From: Stemphylium vesicarium
Taxonomy: Eukaryota; Ascomycota; Dothideomycetes; Pleosporales; Pleosporaceae
Direction: 5' to 3'
Assembly: GCA_004380135.1 (NCBI GenBank)
Contig: QXCR01000147.1
Location: 1-64,000, forward strand
DNA: 64,000 nt
A model generated the notes under the pieces. The model saw only the letters and a program-made list of their open reading frames with translations. It had not been told where the DNA came from and made no database searches. Positions 10,361 to 21,060 of the stretch are shown in pieces; positions within the stretch are counted from its first letter, which is position 1, and each line of letters begins with the position of its first letter. A program made the position numbers and the translations under genes.

Positions 10361-11090
10361 TTGTTGCTGTGCCGCAATACAATACAAACATATTACCGCC
10401 AAATGTTCGAACTGCCTTTCCTTTTGTACTGTTATCACACTCGTCGCAGCGTTTTGCAATTCTCAACACTGTCATTGTCGCCACGGGCCATCTCCTCTAG
10501 TAGCCATACTCGTAACGCCATGTGTGAATTTCCATTCGCAGTATTGCTAGTCTCGACTCGCATGGGTTTTGTATGCGGTTTCGCCATTCCTCCAAACATG
10601 GGGGTGAACGTGAATTTGCTGCTCAACGCTCATGACCTCGCAAATGAGCGAATCAATTGGGGTGCCCGTGTCTCAACACAAGAGAATGAATCCGTCGATG
10701 TACTAAACGTAATTACCCTCTTTTCTTTCCTTCCCTTCTCCCTTCTCCCTTCCTTTCCCTTCTCCCTTCCTTCCACCTCCCCTCAAACCCTCAAATCCCC
10801 ATTCCACGCAAGTCTAACACACCCCACACCAGTTCGAAGACACACCCACCCCCCATGGCGAAGCACCCATCGGGCCATACAAGTCCCTCGTTTTGTCCGA
10901 CTTCAGCGTGGTAAACGTATCGAGTAGCGACGCCCTCGACGACGAAGACAAGGACTGTGCGACGAGTTGGCCGAATACGCTTGTTAGCGGTTTAGTTACT
11001 GAGGGCACGCGGCCGAGGATTGAGATCGACACCTCCAATGAGAACGAGGACAACAACGATGATGAGGATGGTGATGAGGATGGAGATTGA
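10361..11090 (+). CDS. Uncharacterised small protein with acidic C-terminus (two exons, N-terminus uncertain)
   Basis: The 3' exon 10833-11090 joins the upstream frame ending at 10708 in phase 0 across an intron with GT at 10709 and CAG before 10833; the intron is strongly pyrimidine-rich. The joined reading continues smoothly (SVDVLN, then FEDTPTPHGEAPIGPY) and ends in an Asp/Glu/Asn-rich tail. From the first ATG the product would be 201 residues, but starts at 10520 or 10562 are also possible. No domain recognised. The 5' part is overlapped by equally long antisense frames, so only the 3' exon carries some conviction. Confidence 0.35.
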
Positions 11091-11271
11091 AGTGCTCGAA
11101 GCAGGGTGGACGGATTTCAGTTTCTGTTTGGATGAGTTGGGGGTTAGGGTTCATGAATTCAACTTGATCTGAACTGGACTGTGAGAGAAGGTCCGGGTAC
11201 AAGAAGGTTATCGTTATATGTTCATTGTGACAAGTCCTCAAAAAAACTGTTTACATCTAACGTTTGGAAAT

Positions 11272-14200
11272 TTATGCCTTGTCCTTCCCCTTACCGTACG
11301 CATCCACCACCGGTGCCTCAGGTACCTCGACCCCCTCGATACCCCACTTCATACCAGGGTAACAATCGCTATGCACAGTGATGTCCACCTTCTTGCCCTG
11401 CGCCTCCGGTGGCAGCGACACCTTAGTTGAAGCCTGTAGCTTAGACCGCGCCGCACCCTGACCCGCTTGGCCACCCCATCCGCCTCGGTTATTGCCACCA
11501 TTCCGGCTTGGATCGGGCCAATTGATGCGCTTGAGGGCGATGATCTCGTCTGTGCTCGAGTACGAGACGATGGCGAAGAAGCCTTCAGTTTGCGGCTTGG
11601 GGTAGCGCGGTGCAAAGATGCGGACGCCGCCTTGTTGCATGCGCGCGGGGTTTTGACGCGTGACTTTGAAGTCGAGGGCGAGTGCGTTGACGGTGCCGAG
11701 ATCGAGCTTCACAACGGGCAGGCGGGAGATGGGCTCCATGAAGCGCTTTAGTCCGCTGTAGGGAACACCGGCGAACTTGCCTGCACGTTCGAGCACGGCC
11801 GCGGGCGCAGAGGTTGCTTCGATCAAGGTCTTTGGATTGGCTTTGGGATGCTCGAGTCGTCTCTTCTCTTGCTCGACTTCGACGCCGGCGAAGATGGAGA
11901 GGGCGCCGTCGGTAGGCCAGCGCGCAGACTTGATGGCTTGCAAGATCGATATCATGGTCTCGCAGGAAGAAAAGTAGCCGAGCTCCGTGAGCACATCAAT
12001 CGTTGCTTGTACGATACGAATGCTCTGGTCCAACACGCTGTTTTGATCACCCACGTAATCTGAGATGGGCAGGTCAATGCGCGAGAAATGCGCTTGCAGG
12101 AGCAGGAATGACTTGACGTGTGGATCCCACATTGGCAGACCAAAGTCATCGGCGGAGATGGGCAGAGCTTTTGAGAGCTCTGCGTTGATAAGATCTTCAT
12201 TGTGTCGGACGGGGAGCTCGTCGTATTCGGTGGCATGCGAGATCCAAGCTAGAGCCTCTGAGAAGGTGGCGTTGCGCTTGACGTTCTGTACGAGGTAGCG
12301 AATCGTTTTGTGACTGAGGTAGTAGTAACTCATAATCTTTCCAAGTGGAGTGGGATCGACTTCACCCGTTGGCTCGACAGCCGCGCAAGACGACTCGTCC
12401 AGTTCTCGTAGCGAAGTCTCTACCAGCTCAATCATGTAATCGTTGGCCATGGACTGTGCAGCTATGGTGTTATGCTCTTCGGCTGAGATTTCGAGGCCGT
12501 AGAAGGATGGGTTCTTATGTAAGCGACGGAAGAAGAAGGTCCAGGTCAGGTAGTCCAGAGCGTCCTGCTTCGTCGCGATGGTCCCAGCCGAGATTTCGGC
12601 ACCCAAATGGTTGTCCAAAACCTTGTGGAGCGATGACTCAACAGGGAAACCAGTGTGCAGGAAATGCTTGTAGAATTCCTTCTTTGCGTCTTGGGTGAAG
12701 ATGCGTGCAATACCAGAGTCGTCGAATTGAGGGCGACCGGCACGACCAAGCATCTGCAGGACGTCGGTCAGGTCCATGTCTTTGTATCCTTCAGTCTTTG
12801 CGTCGAAGAACTGCGTTCCTTTGACGACGACAAGATGAGCCGGCAAGTTCACACCCCAGGCGAGTGTACTTGTAGCAACTAGAATTTGGATCTTGTTGTT
12901 GGCAAATAGCTCTTCGGACAGTGACCGGTCTGATTCAACAAGACCAGCATGATGCAGACCAATACCAAAGCTTAGTGCTTCTCTCAACGAGTCGTCCTTG
13001 ACACGGTCCAAGTTCAGCGCCAGGTCATCTTCAGACATGTGCAGAAAGCGTCGCGGGTTGTCTTCCATTCCGCAGAAGTTGATGAGATCGCGAGCAGTCA
13101 GGCGGGTCTGCCTTCGCGAGGCCACGAAGACAATGACCGGCTTTTCTGGTGAGTGGGCTTTGATCGCAAGGAATGTAGGCCGATTCATCGATTGCATCAG
13201 CGGGCAGAAGCCTCGTTGCTCGGGGAAGCCATCGATGAAAATCTCTAGTGGAACCGGACGGACAGAGTGTCGGAAATTGAACAACCCTTCTTTGACACCC
13301 AGCCAATTGCCAAGATCTGAAGCATTGGCGCATGCAGTCGACATGCCGAGCAGTCGGATGGAACCGTTCTTCCTTTGTGAAGCTATGTAGTTCATACGCG
13401 ACACGATGATCTCTAGAATCGGCCCGCGATCACCACCCAAGAGATGGATCTCATCAATAATGACCAAGCTGACCTGACGAACATAGCCACGAGTCTGCCA
13501 GCTACGACTGATACCGTCCCACTTCTCAGGCGTTGTGATGATGATATCGGCGTCGCGAATAGTGCGCGTGTCGGGCGTGTTATCACCAGTCAATTCAACG
13601 AGCTTCAAGCCCATCGGGCCCGCAAGGCGCTTGCCCCAGTCTTGTACTCGCTCGCGGACGAGTGCTTTCATCGGAGCGATGTAAACAACCTTTGACCCTG
13701 GTTTCTCTCGGAAAGCCCACCACATCGCAAGCTCAGCCGCAACAGTCTTTCCACTACCTGTGGGCGATCCGAGTAACACATTGGCGGGTGTGTGGTAGAG
13801 GCAATGGAAGATTTGCGATTGCATGGGATTGAAGTACTGGAAGCGCTGAGCGTAGACCTCTTCCAGAAGAGGGTTCTTCAATGCAGCTATCGGCAGAGGC
13901 TGTAGGTTCAAGAGGTCTGTGTAGACGCTCTCGGTATCCGGCCGGATAAGGTGTTGGAACGAGATGGGATGAACAGTCTCCGCACCCAACCATCGATCGG
14001 ACACGGCGCGAACGTAGACTTGAGTCGGCAGGGGATCGGAAAGAGGGATCGTAAAGTTGAGCTCGTGTTCGTCATAGAGCTTCCTGCGTGACAGGATGAA
14101 GAACTCGTGATGGAAGATCTCGGACGTTTCAGAATTCTCGACCCAGATCCAGAAAGACTCGGAAGTACCATGATGGCGATCGTTCCATACAAAGTCAGGA

Positions 14201-17200
14201 GTGAGGAATAGCTGAATGCGAAGCACGTCCCTGTTCAGCGGAGCAATCTCAGATTCGATGCTCAGGGTGGGGAAATTGTTCATCAGCTTGGAGATAACAC
14301 CCCCCATCTTCTTGTTATGTACCATGTCTCCAATCTCAGCTGCATCCATGTCCCTCAACATCTGGATTGACGGGTTCTTGTGGTCAAGGGCTCGTAAGAC
14401 TGGTTGCGGGAGTTCATACTGGTGCAACGGATGCTGAAAAGACCAACACCGGTGTTCGATCGACTGGCAAAGGCTGAGAAGCACCAAGCATTGATAACCC
14501 CAGCGCCTGTTAAGCGCTATCATGAACAATGCACGCGCAATACGTGCGGCGTTTTGTGTTACGTAGTTGGTATCGGAGACAAGCGTAAAGTCTTCTAGTC
14601 GTGCTCTCGAGATGTGTGCTTGTAGTAGGTAGTTGGTTTTGCCATGCGAGGTAGCGTACCCGTCTTTGACTTCAGTGATAACATGACCTTCTTCCTTGAG
14701 TGCTGATAGTTCCTTTTCCTCGCTTTCTCGTGATTGCACTTGGTCGAACTCGCCGCTCATACTGACCATGGCTAGAGCGTCGGCATCTGAACTGCGGGGT
14801 CGCATCATGGTGTTGAATATCTCGATACTTGACTGCTGCACATAGTACTGGCTAGCAATTCTCCCGACATCTTTGGCTCGTAGATCCTCGGTAGTCTCAT
14901 TGAAGACGATCATTTGGCTTCTCTGCAAAGTTCGCGCAGCGTCGATGATGAGCTTGCGTCGTCTTCCGACCAACTGAGGATCGTCCCTTATCTCTGACCA
15001 CTCGATGCCGTACATGAGTGGGCTCTTTTGCATCCTCACAAACAGATACGAATATCCCAGCCAGGTGACGGCTTCAGAGACTGTCGTGACCGTACCCAAA
15101 GAAATCTCGGCGTTGAGGTTATCAATGAGCTTGGCAGAGAATCTTGATTCGATGGGCTGTTGCTCGGTTACAGCGCGCATGTAGTGATCAAGCCTGTCGT
15201 GAGTGGTACAGATGAAGCCGATACCGCTGTCTTGGAACTGGGGCCGACCGGCACGTCCGAAAATTTGAAGAACGTCGAGGATACCAAGGTCTGTGAACTT
15301 ACCCTCCTGGGCATTGTAAACTTGAGTTCCTTTGATCAAGACCGCTGCGGCAGGTAAATTGACTCCCCAGGCAAGTGTCGCCGTACAGCAGAGGACCTTT
15401 AAGACACCTTCTGAGAAGAGGCGTTCAATCAAGTTCCTGTCAGAGCGAGGCATACCAGCATGGTGAGTACCCATTCCTTTTCCCAGAAGCTCCCGGAGCT
15501 CTCGGCCTTTTGACTGTTTCATGTCACGGACAGCATTTTCATACCGTGGATGATCCTGTGGGTCGAAGAGGTCGGTGCATTGGTCCTCCATTGCCATTTC
15601 GTACAAGCGTCTGGCGGTCTTGACAGTATCCTTTCGGGAATGTACAAAGACCATGATTTGGTGGCCCAACTTGAGCATCTCGACAACCTTGTCAAAGGAA
15701 ACCTTTTCGACATTCTCGCGGGACCTGGCCGTACCGGGCTTACCCTTGGCACCGATGAAATGTTGCTCCAATGGGACCGGGCGGAACGAGGCGTCGAAGT
15801 AGAACAGTCCAGCCATCTTGTTTACGCGAAGGAAATCGGCCACGTCAACATAGTTGGGTAGTGTAGCTGAGAGACCAACGATTCGAATGAGTGATTGTGT
15901 ACTTTCAACCTGCCGCTGAGTGCGCGCTACCAAACTTTCCAGTACAGCACCACGCTCGTCATGCAGCATGTGAACTTCGTCGATGATGAGGAGTCGAACT
16001 TTCTGAACCAGCTCGGTGTCTCCGGTACTCTTTCTTGTGACTACATCCCATTTCTCGGGGGTTGTGACAATGATTTGCGTATCCAGAATTTCCGCCTTGG
16101 TAAGGTGCATGTCACCGGTGAGTTCGCGGGCTTTGATACCCAGCCACGCTAGGCGCTTGCCGAGCTTGTCAGTTACTTCGGCAGCGAGCGCCTTCATGGG
16201 CGCTACGTAAATGATCTTGAAGTCCTCCGTCATTACAGTGAAATCGGTAGCGTCGGGTTCATCTATGGGATTTGGCACGACGTTCTTGGCCACGGTGTTG
16301 AGGATAGTGAGCATGGCTGCGTCTGTTTTACCAGCACCGGTAGGGGCACAGATTAGCATGTTCTCGCTCGTCTTGTATGCAACGGGGTATACCAGACTCT
16401 GCATGCGGTTGAGCGTCTTGTATCCTTTGAAGGTGCGTTTGCAAAGGCCATCGAGGTCCTGGATCTCGAGAAGTCTGCGTCCAACGCCGACAGTACCTAC
16501 GGGTACGGCTGGAATTTCATACTCTTCGTAGAGATTGTTGTCGTGATGAATCGTGTTTGGAGGGAGAGCATACTTTTTTCCGTAAGCTGACAGCTTGTTC
16601 CCGGCGTCGTGAGCTTTATAGACATGAGGGTATTGGGGGCCAGTACGATCCATTGCAGGTGCTAGAGCAGCGTTCTTGTGTTCCCAGTCTGCGCGACGCA
16701 ACGCTTCTTCGCGCTCGGCACGGCTCTGCAGACGACCTACGACACCATTGCCTTGGGTAACGGCAGGTTCATGCAGCGATCGCATAATGTCCTTTCGATG
16801 GGAAATGAGGTCGGCTACCAAGTCCAGCTCCCCGTAACCCACAATGTCGGCGAGCATCATCTGCAGTTCTTCATCGTTGCTGTCACTAGAGAGAATGGCT
16901 GATATCTGCTCTTTAAGTGCACCCGCGTCCAAGCCAGAACTGCTGCTCGCCACCTGGGAACACTTTCCTGCGAGCCATTGCTGGCCATAGGCATCACTGG
17001 AAGTCGCACCATGTTCGAAATGTTCGAGGCGATCGCTGCTGTAATCCTCCTCGTACTCGTCGCTGATGATGTCCCAAATGTCCTCTCCACTAGCAGTACC
17101 GGAAAAGTCGTCGTCGTCGAATTCGATGTTGTCGCCATAGGCTGGTGTTTTGCCAGCATCAGCAGGCAAATTCAGCTCTGCAATGGCCTTGCGCATAGCA

Positions 17201-17250
17201 TGGAGCTGCTCGAGCCATTGCGCCTGGGCGTCCTCGATGGCAGAGGACAT
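11272..17250 (-). CDS. SLH1: Slh1/ASCC3-type tandem DExH RNA helicase
   Basis: Single exon, 1992 residues from the Met at 17250. The open frame continues 94 codons upstream, but that extension is Arg-rich and untypical. Slh1/ASCC3 is the helicase of the ribosome-quality-control trigger complex, splitting collided ribosomes in the cytosol. Two Ski2/Brr2-like cassettes are visible. Cassette 1 has Walker A PTGAGKT (about 303-309), DEVH (424-427) and GLSATLPNY. Cassette 2 has PTGSGKT (about 1162-1168), DEIH and the variant GMSTACAN. Each is followed by a Sec63-like region. Blocks such as VYIAPMKALVRERV and DEIHLLGGDRGPILE fit ASCC3/Slh1 better than Brr2. Length agrees with yeast Slh1 (about 1967). 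An acidic N-terminal stretch lies at about residues 40-75. It is divergent from YKT6 across 309 bp. Confidence 0.92.
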   Translation of the reverse strand: MSSAIEDAQAQWLEQLHAMRKAIAELNLPADAGKTPAYGDNIEFDDDDFSGTASGEDIWDIISDEYEEDYSSDRLEHFEHGATSSDAYGQQWLAGKCSQVASSSSGLDAGALKEQISAILSSDSNDEELQMMLADIVGYGELDLVADLISHRKDIMRSLHEPAVTQGNGVVGRLQSRAEREEALRRADWEHKNAALAPAMDRTGPQYPHVYKAHDAGNKLSAYGKKYALPPNTIHHDNNLYEEYEIPAVPVGTVGVGRRLLEIQDLDGLCKRTFKGYKTLNRMQSLVYPVAYKTSENMLICAPTGAGKTDAAMLTILNTVAKNVVPNPIDEPDATDFTVMTEDFKIIYVAPMKALAAEVTDKLGKRLAWLGIKARELTGDMHLTKAEILDTQIIVTTPEKWDVVTRKSTGDTELVQKVRLLIIDEVHMLHDERGAVLESLVARTQRQVESTQSLIRIVGLSATLPNYVDVADFLRVNKMAGLFYFDASFRPVPLEQHFIGAKGKPGTARSRENVEKVSFDKVVEMLKLGHQIMVFVHSRKDTVKTARRLYEMAMEDQCTDLFDPQDHPRYENAVRDMKQSKGRELRELLGKGMGTHHAGMPRSDRNLIERLFSEGVLKVLCCTATLAWGVNLPAAAVLIKGTQVYNAQEGKFTDLGILDVLQIFGRAGRPQFQDSGIGFICTTHDRLDHYMRAVTEQQPIESRFSAKLIDNLNAEISLGTVTTVSEAVTWLGYSYLFVRMQKSPLMYGIEWSEIRDDPQLVGRRRKLIIDAARTLQRSQMIVFNETTEDLRAKDVGRIASQYYVQQSSIEIFNTMMRPRSSDADALAMVSMSGEFDQVQSRESEEKELSALKEEGHVITEVKDGYATSHGKTNYLLQAHISRARLEDFTLVSDTNYVTQNAARIARALFMIALNRRWGYQCLVLLSLCQSIEHRCWSFQHPLHQYELPQPVLRALDHKNPSIQMLRDMDAAEIGDMVHNKKMGGVISKLMNNFPTLSIESEIAPLNRDVLRIQLFLTPDFVWNDRHHGTSESFWIWVENSETSEIFHHEFFILSRRKLYDEHELNFTIPLSDPLPTQVYVRAVSDRWLGAETVHPISFQHLIRPDTESVYTDLLNLQPLPIAALKNPLLEEVYAQRFQYFNPMQSQIFHCLYHTPANVLLGSPTGSGKTVAAELAMWWAFREKPGSKVVYIAPMKALVRERVQDWGKRLAGPMGLKLVELTGDNTPDTRTIRDADIIITTPEKWDGISRSWQTRGYVRQVSLVIIDEIHLLGGDRGPILEIIVSRMNYIASQRKNGSIRLLGMSTACANASDLGNWLGVKEGLFNFRHSVRPVPLEIFIDGFPEQRGFCPLMQSMNRPTFLAIKAHSPEKPVIVFVASRRQTRLTARDLINFCGMEDNPRRFLHMSEDDLALNLDRVKDDSLREALSFGIGLHHAGLVESDRSLSEELFANNKIQILVATSTLAWGVNLPAHLVVVKGTQFFDAKTEGYKDMDLTDVLQMLGRAGRPQFDDSGIARIFTQDAKKEFYKHFLHTGFPVESSLHKVLDNHLGAEISAGTIATKQDALDYLTWTFFFRRLHKNPSFYGLEISAEEHNTIAAQSMANDYMIELVETSLRELDESSCAAVEPTGEVDPTPLGKIMSYYYLSHKTIRYLVQNVKRNATFSEALAWISHATEYDELPVRHNEDLINAELSKALPISADDFGLPMWDPHVKSFLLLQAHFSRIDLPISDYVGDQNSVLDQSIRIVQATIDVLTELGYFSSCETMISILQAIKSARWPTDGALSIFAGVEVEQEKRRLEHPKANPKTLIEATSAPAAVLERAGKFAGVPYSGLKRFMEPISRLPVVKLDLGTVNALALDFKVTRQNPARMQQGGVRIFAPRYPKPQTEGFFAIVSYSSTDEIIALKRINWPDPSRNGGNNRGGWGGQAGQGAARSKLQASTKVSLPPEAQGKKVDITVHSDCYPGMKWGIEGVEVPEAPVVDAYGKGKDKA

Positions 17251-17559
17251 GGCTGCAGTAAGTAGTTGATGGCGGTTAGCGCGGTAGAGGAGAGTTGGTC
17301 GCCTCCAACGCAGGTTTGCTTGGCGTTGTGGATGATGATGGCGGTCGGCCAGACTTGCCCCGCCCCCGCGCAGTAGCGTGATGACATAATCAGAAGCGCC
17401 GCAGTCCCCTGTCACGTCCGACACCCGACATGAGACGAAGGCAGCGCTGCACCAGACCCTCACCACCTTGCGCCTCACCCAAACAGACGTCTTAATCTGT
17501 TTCTCTGCTTTGCGCCTGAAACCTTCACCCATCTAGTTTCTCTATATCAAGCCGCCAAT
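17251..17559. promoter_or_regulatory. Bidirectional promoter region SLH1/YKT6
   Basis: A gap of 309 bp separates the start codons of two divergent housekeeping genes, so both promoters and 5' leaders must be here. I see no diagnostic motif. Confidence 0.5.
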
Positions 17560-18319
17560 ATGAAAATCGTCTACATCGGCGTAAGTGTCCCTTCACCGCT
17601 GCCATGCAACTTGGTCGCCTTCCTGACACACGACAGATCTGGAAAAATGACACCAAACCAGCAGTCGAGCTGACGGGCGCGCTCGAACTGACGTCGTACA
17701 ACTACTTCACGCGCGGCACCGTCGAACAAGGCATCAAATTTGCTGCCACTACAATCGCCGAAAGGACACCCCGGAACAAGCAGATGGATGTGCTGGAGAA
17801 GGGTACGGCAGGCTGATGAGCGCAAAATTCGTCCTGTACTAATAACGGGCAGGTTCTATGTTCCACGTCTACTCCCACAACGACCCCGTATGCGGCTGCG
17901 TCGTCACCGACGAAGAATACCCTTCCCACGCTGGGCAAGCCATCGTCCGAAAGGTTGTCCAGGAGTTCGTCGCCAAGTACCCGCGCACCGCCTACATGGA
18001 CTTCACACAAGGAAACGCTCCTCTTTCTTTTCCCGAGCTCAACGAATACATACAAAAGTACCAGAACCCAGAAAATGCCGACGCCACCATGAAGATCCAG
18101 AGGGAGCTCGACGAGACCAAGGTCGTACTGCACAACACCATCCAGAGCGTGCTGGAGCGGGGAGAGAAGATTGACAACCTGGTTCAGAAGAGCGAAGGAC
18201 TCAGCGCGCAGAGCAAGATGTTTTACACTCAGGTATGTTACCGCAAGACGAAATACCCACAACATCAACCTAACATAATCCAGGCCAAGAAGCAAAACTC
18301 GTGCTGCACAGTCATGTAG
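17560..18319 (+). CDS. YKT6: R-SNARE Ykt6
   Basis: Four exons (17560-17580, 17637-17802, 17853-18232, 18284-18319) encode 200 residues, the usual Ykt6 length. It is a vesicle-fusion SNARE acting at Golgi, endosome and vacuole/autophagosome membranes. The N-terminal longin domain begins MKIVYIG and includes YNYFTRGTVEQG. The SNARE helix (IQRELDETKVVLHNTIQSVL) has the zero-layer Arg in LERGEKIDNL. There is no transmembrane helix. Instead the protein ends NSCCTVM, giving a palmitoylated Cys plus a CaaX box for prenylation, which is diagnostic. The very short first exon of seven codons and the tiny last exon are supported by phase and splice consensus. Confidence 0.95.
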
Positions 18320-18461
18320 AGATTCCTTTAGCTTTGACGAATTTCTTATTCTACACGGCGTTGATACCTGGGTTTCCATAGCAGAGACAAGCCATTCTAC
18401 ATATCCTTTTCCCACAAGTGCGCCATCTCTACAGTTGCACGCTCTGCTGACTCACTATGCG

Positions 18462-19898
18462 CTACCGCCTAATGTCGTCAGCCTCTTCAAGATCCATGGG
18501 GTCTGCCACTTCTTCATCCTCGTCTTCGTCTTCGTCCGATTCCGATTCCGATGCCGTCGAATCCTGGTCCAGGAAGTCCCCGCTCTCCGCTTCATCTTGT
18601 ATCAGCTCCGACACTGAACCCGAATGCGCTTGCGATGACACGCCATCCTCGTCTTCAATATCCCCCATTCGCCGCGCAAAAGCCTCTAGGTTACTACCAA
18701 CAAGAGTCCCCCTCTTTTCCCAACAATTAAACTTATCCTCATTTCCACCAAGATGCTGCTGGCCCTTCCACACCAAGAATGTTTCAGTTGAAGATGACAA
18801 CATGTTCTCCCAAGACTGTCTCCAGTCTTCTGGCATCATTTCGAGCCATTCAGTCAGAGCCATGATCAAACGATCCTTGGAGCTATCATCGTTGAGTTTT
18901 CGATAAGTGACATCCGGTAGCGCGGGGTTGCGGTCGCAAAACAACAGGCGGCACTGCCTGATGTTATACTCCCAGTCGTTCTTGAAGGATGTTTCGGCCC
19001 ACCCCTCTTTATCAGGACAGCGATGTGGAGATTCGGGATCATAAGAAGTAACATGGCGAGCGAAAAGGCCATTTGGTCGATGACGGGTATCCTCAGGTGT
19101 GTCGGGCGAGTAAGAGAGCTGCTTCCTCTGCTCTGCCCGGGGTGGTGTTCGAGGAGCTACTTTATCCAGATCTGCTAGACACGCAGGAAACTGGACGTTT
19201 TTTTCGTACATCTTCATCGCCTCGGTCGCACTCCAATCTTTTACCGCCTTCATGTTCGCTGCAGGGTGCTTGCGTTCCCAGACCGCTTCCAGTCGCGCGA
19301 AATCCTCTAGGCTGTCAACTTCGTTGATCAACTCCACCTTGCACCTGTAGTATGCCCGCTTCGCTTTCTGGAAGGCGTCGCCGGATGTACCAGCAGGCAG
19401 TGTCCGCCAAGGTCCGCCCACCTCGAGCCACCGCTCCCACAGCTCGGCCAACAACTTGAGGTGGATTTTCAGGGTACACTTGTGACACCAGGAAATAGTG
19501 TGTTCGTCTTCTTGGTCATCTTCTTCCTCTTTCTCTTTGTCGCCCATTTGACCATTCTCTTCCTCCGCGTCCTGCTTTTCCTCCTCTTGCGCCTCCAGGA
19601 GAGGGTGTCCCGGGTGAAGTAGATGGCCACAACGGTGCGCAAGTGCAAAACCCGCAGAGTCCCGACATGGCGCAGTGTCGTTGTCATCGGCAGCAAGACG
19701 TCTAGAAATGTGCGCCGCGCCCTGCCTCTCCCGCCATTCCAAAAAGTCGGCATACTCAAATGCGGTAGGCAACAATACGCACTCGTCGGTCAAAACGCCC
19801 GTTTCGAAACCGGGATAGCGCCATTGTTTGTAAAGCTGAAAGTCGTAGGCGGAAAAGAGCGCGGAGGATTTGGGCGGTTGGAGTCGAGGCAGGTTCAT
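18462..19898 (-). CDS. Uncharacterised fungal protein with acidic tail
   Basis: Single exon, 478 residues from the Met of MNLPRLQPPK; 31 further in-frame codons upstream look less natural. I do not recognise a domain. Visible features are an N-terminal block YDFQLYKQWRYPGFETG, a charged stretch rich in Glu/Lys/Asp around residues 140-175, a CHKC pair within SWCHKCTLKIHLKLLAELWERW, a Trp-rich central part, and a Ser/Asp/Glu-rich C-terminus ending in an Asp-Glu run and a DPMDLEEADD segment. The acidic tail suggests a nuclear or chromatin-associated protein, but that is a guess. It converges on YKT6 with 142 bp between stop codons. Confidence 0.7.
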   Translation of the reverse strand: MNLPRLQPPKSSALFSAYDFQLYKQWRYPGFETGVLTDECVLLPTAFEYADFLEWRERQGAAHISRRLAADDNDTAPCRDSAGFALAHRCGHLLHPGHPLLEAQEEEKQDAEEENGQMGDKEKEEEDDQEDEHTISWCHKCTLKIHLKLLAELWERWLEVGGPWRTLPAGTSGDAFQKAKRAYYRCKVELINEVDSLEDFARLEAVWERKHPAANMKAVKDWSATEAMKMYEKNVQFPACLADLDKVAPRTPPRAEQRKQLSYSPDTPEDTRHRPNGLFARHVTSYDPESPHRCPDKEGWAETSFKNDWEYNIRQCRLLFCDRNPALPDVTYRKLNDDSSKDRLIMALTEWLEMMPEDWRQSWENMLSSSTETFLVWKGQQHLGGNEDKFNCWEKRGTLVGSNLEAFARRMGDIEDEDGVSSQAHSGSVSELIQDEAESGDFLDQDSTASESESDEDEDEDEEVADPMDLEEADDIRR

Positions 19899-20476
19899 GG
19901 CAGCGACTGTGAGACGACCTAGCGAAGAATAAGGATGGAGCGCAAAGAATGTGTGTAGAAAAAAAACTTGTTTGTTAGAGCAAGTAAACAATTCGGCAAA
20001 GTCGAAGTGAAGGCGCGAAAAAAGGACCTGTACAATCCCGCGATCGGAGGGCGCAGCGCATCACGTTCGTCAGGTGCGCATAACACAACTGACAGTGCCC
20101 AGTGAAAGGGAAACCATGGCTATAAGTTCGACCTGGGGGCGATGTTCACGAGCGAAAATCTTTTTAAGGAATTAGTTCTTTGTTGCCCTTATGTATCAAG
20201 CCATCGTTTATAAGACAGAGACTGCGGGAAAATAAGATGCGATGCGAGCGATTCAGTGTTGACCCATCTCTCAGACGGGCAATGACAGCGATGTGATACA
20301 CACCGGCACATACCCAGCTTCCCGCGTTTATACCCCGCGACTTCCTTCTCCGCACATCACACATGACAAATCTACCACCTACTCCCACCCTTCCCCATCT
20401 ACCCATCTACTACCACCCATCTACCCACCTCCTGTCCTGCCCACCTCCTCTCCTACCCACCTCTCTTCTTCCCGTC
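19899..20476. other. Intergenic with C/T-rich repeats
   Basis: No gene. Positions about 20376-20476 are a pyrimidine-rich low-complexity tract with imperfect repeats of CCCATCTACC and CCCACCTCC, lying just downstream of the minus-strand SRPBCC gene and thus probably in its 3' UTR. Confidence 0.55.
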
Positions 20477-21060
20477 TTACACTCTCCCCTCACAAGCCTT
20501 CCTCAAATCCACATTGAACCCCTCCCACCCCTTCCTCGTCTTCTCCGCAAAACCAACCCATCTCCCCACCACACCCCCGCCCATGAGAAACGCTAACGCC
20601 CCCGTGAAATCCTCGTGCTGCGTGAACAAAGTGCCGTTGGGGTTGCTGGGGCTGGGTGCGAAAGTGAAGCTGTGTGTGCCAGTAAAGATGAAGGGGAGGC
20701 TGCCGGTCCATGTGAAGGTTTGGGGGGTGTTTGACTGTAGGGGCGGAGGGTTAGTGTGGGAGGGGATTGGATTGGTGGGAGGTAAGAGCAAGGGTAGGGA
20801 GGGGTGAGACTTACTTGAATAACAGCGTTCATACTCTGTCCTGAGGCGAAGACTACGCGGATTTTCTGGCCGCGCTTTAGGGCGCCGAGGGGGGTTATCG
20901 AGGTGAAGAAGGCGGTGTGGTACTTGGGTAGGGAGGCGAAGTCGAGGAACTAGTAAGACATAAGTTGTTTTGCTTGGTCTTGGGTGGTGTAGAGATTCAC
21001 TTTTGCGCGCACGACGTCTGGTGGGGCGGCGATTTCGATGCTTGATGTTACCTTGGACAT
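20477..21060 (-). CDS. SRPBCC-fold (START-like / polyketide cyclase-type) small protein
   Basis: Three exons (21060-21001, 20949-20815, 20734-20477), with GT/AG borders in frame, give 150 residues. The pattern is that of the SRPBCC ligand-binding fold: an opening strand MSKVTSSIEIAAPPDVVRAK, a helix-grip part FLDFASLPKYHTAFFTSITP, a strand GQKIRVVFASGQ, then TFTWTGSLPFIFTGTHSFTF and a closing long helix (WVGFAEKTRKGWEGFNVDLRKAC). Such proteins bind hydrophobic ligands. No specific substrate can be named. The gene lies upstream of and divergent from a Zn2Cys6 regulator, 553 bp between starts. Confidence 0.75.

Noticed and set aside
11272..17250. Brr2 (spliceosomal helicase) as the identity of the tandem helicase
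   Set aside because: The overall motif spelling and N-terminal region match Slh1/ASCC3 better than Brr2.
17251..17532. 94-codon N-terminal extension of SLH1
   Set aside because: Arg/Trp-rich, unlike Slh1 N-termini, and would fill the promoter shared with YKT6.
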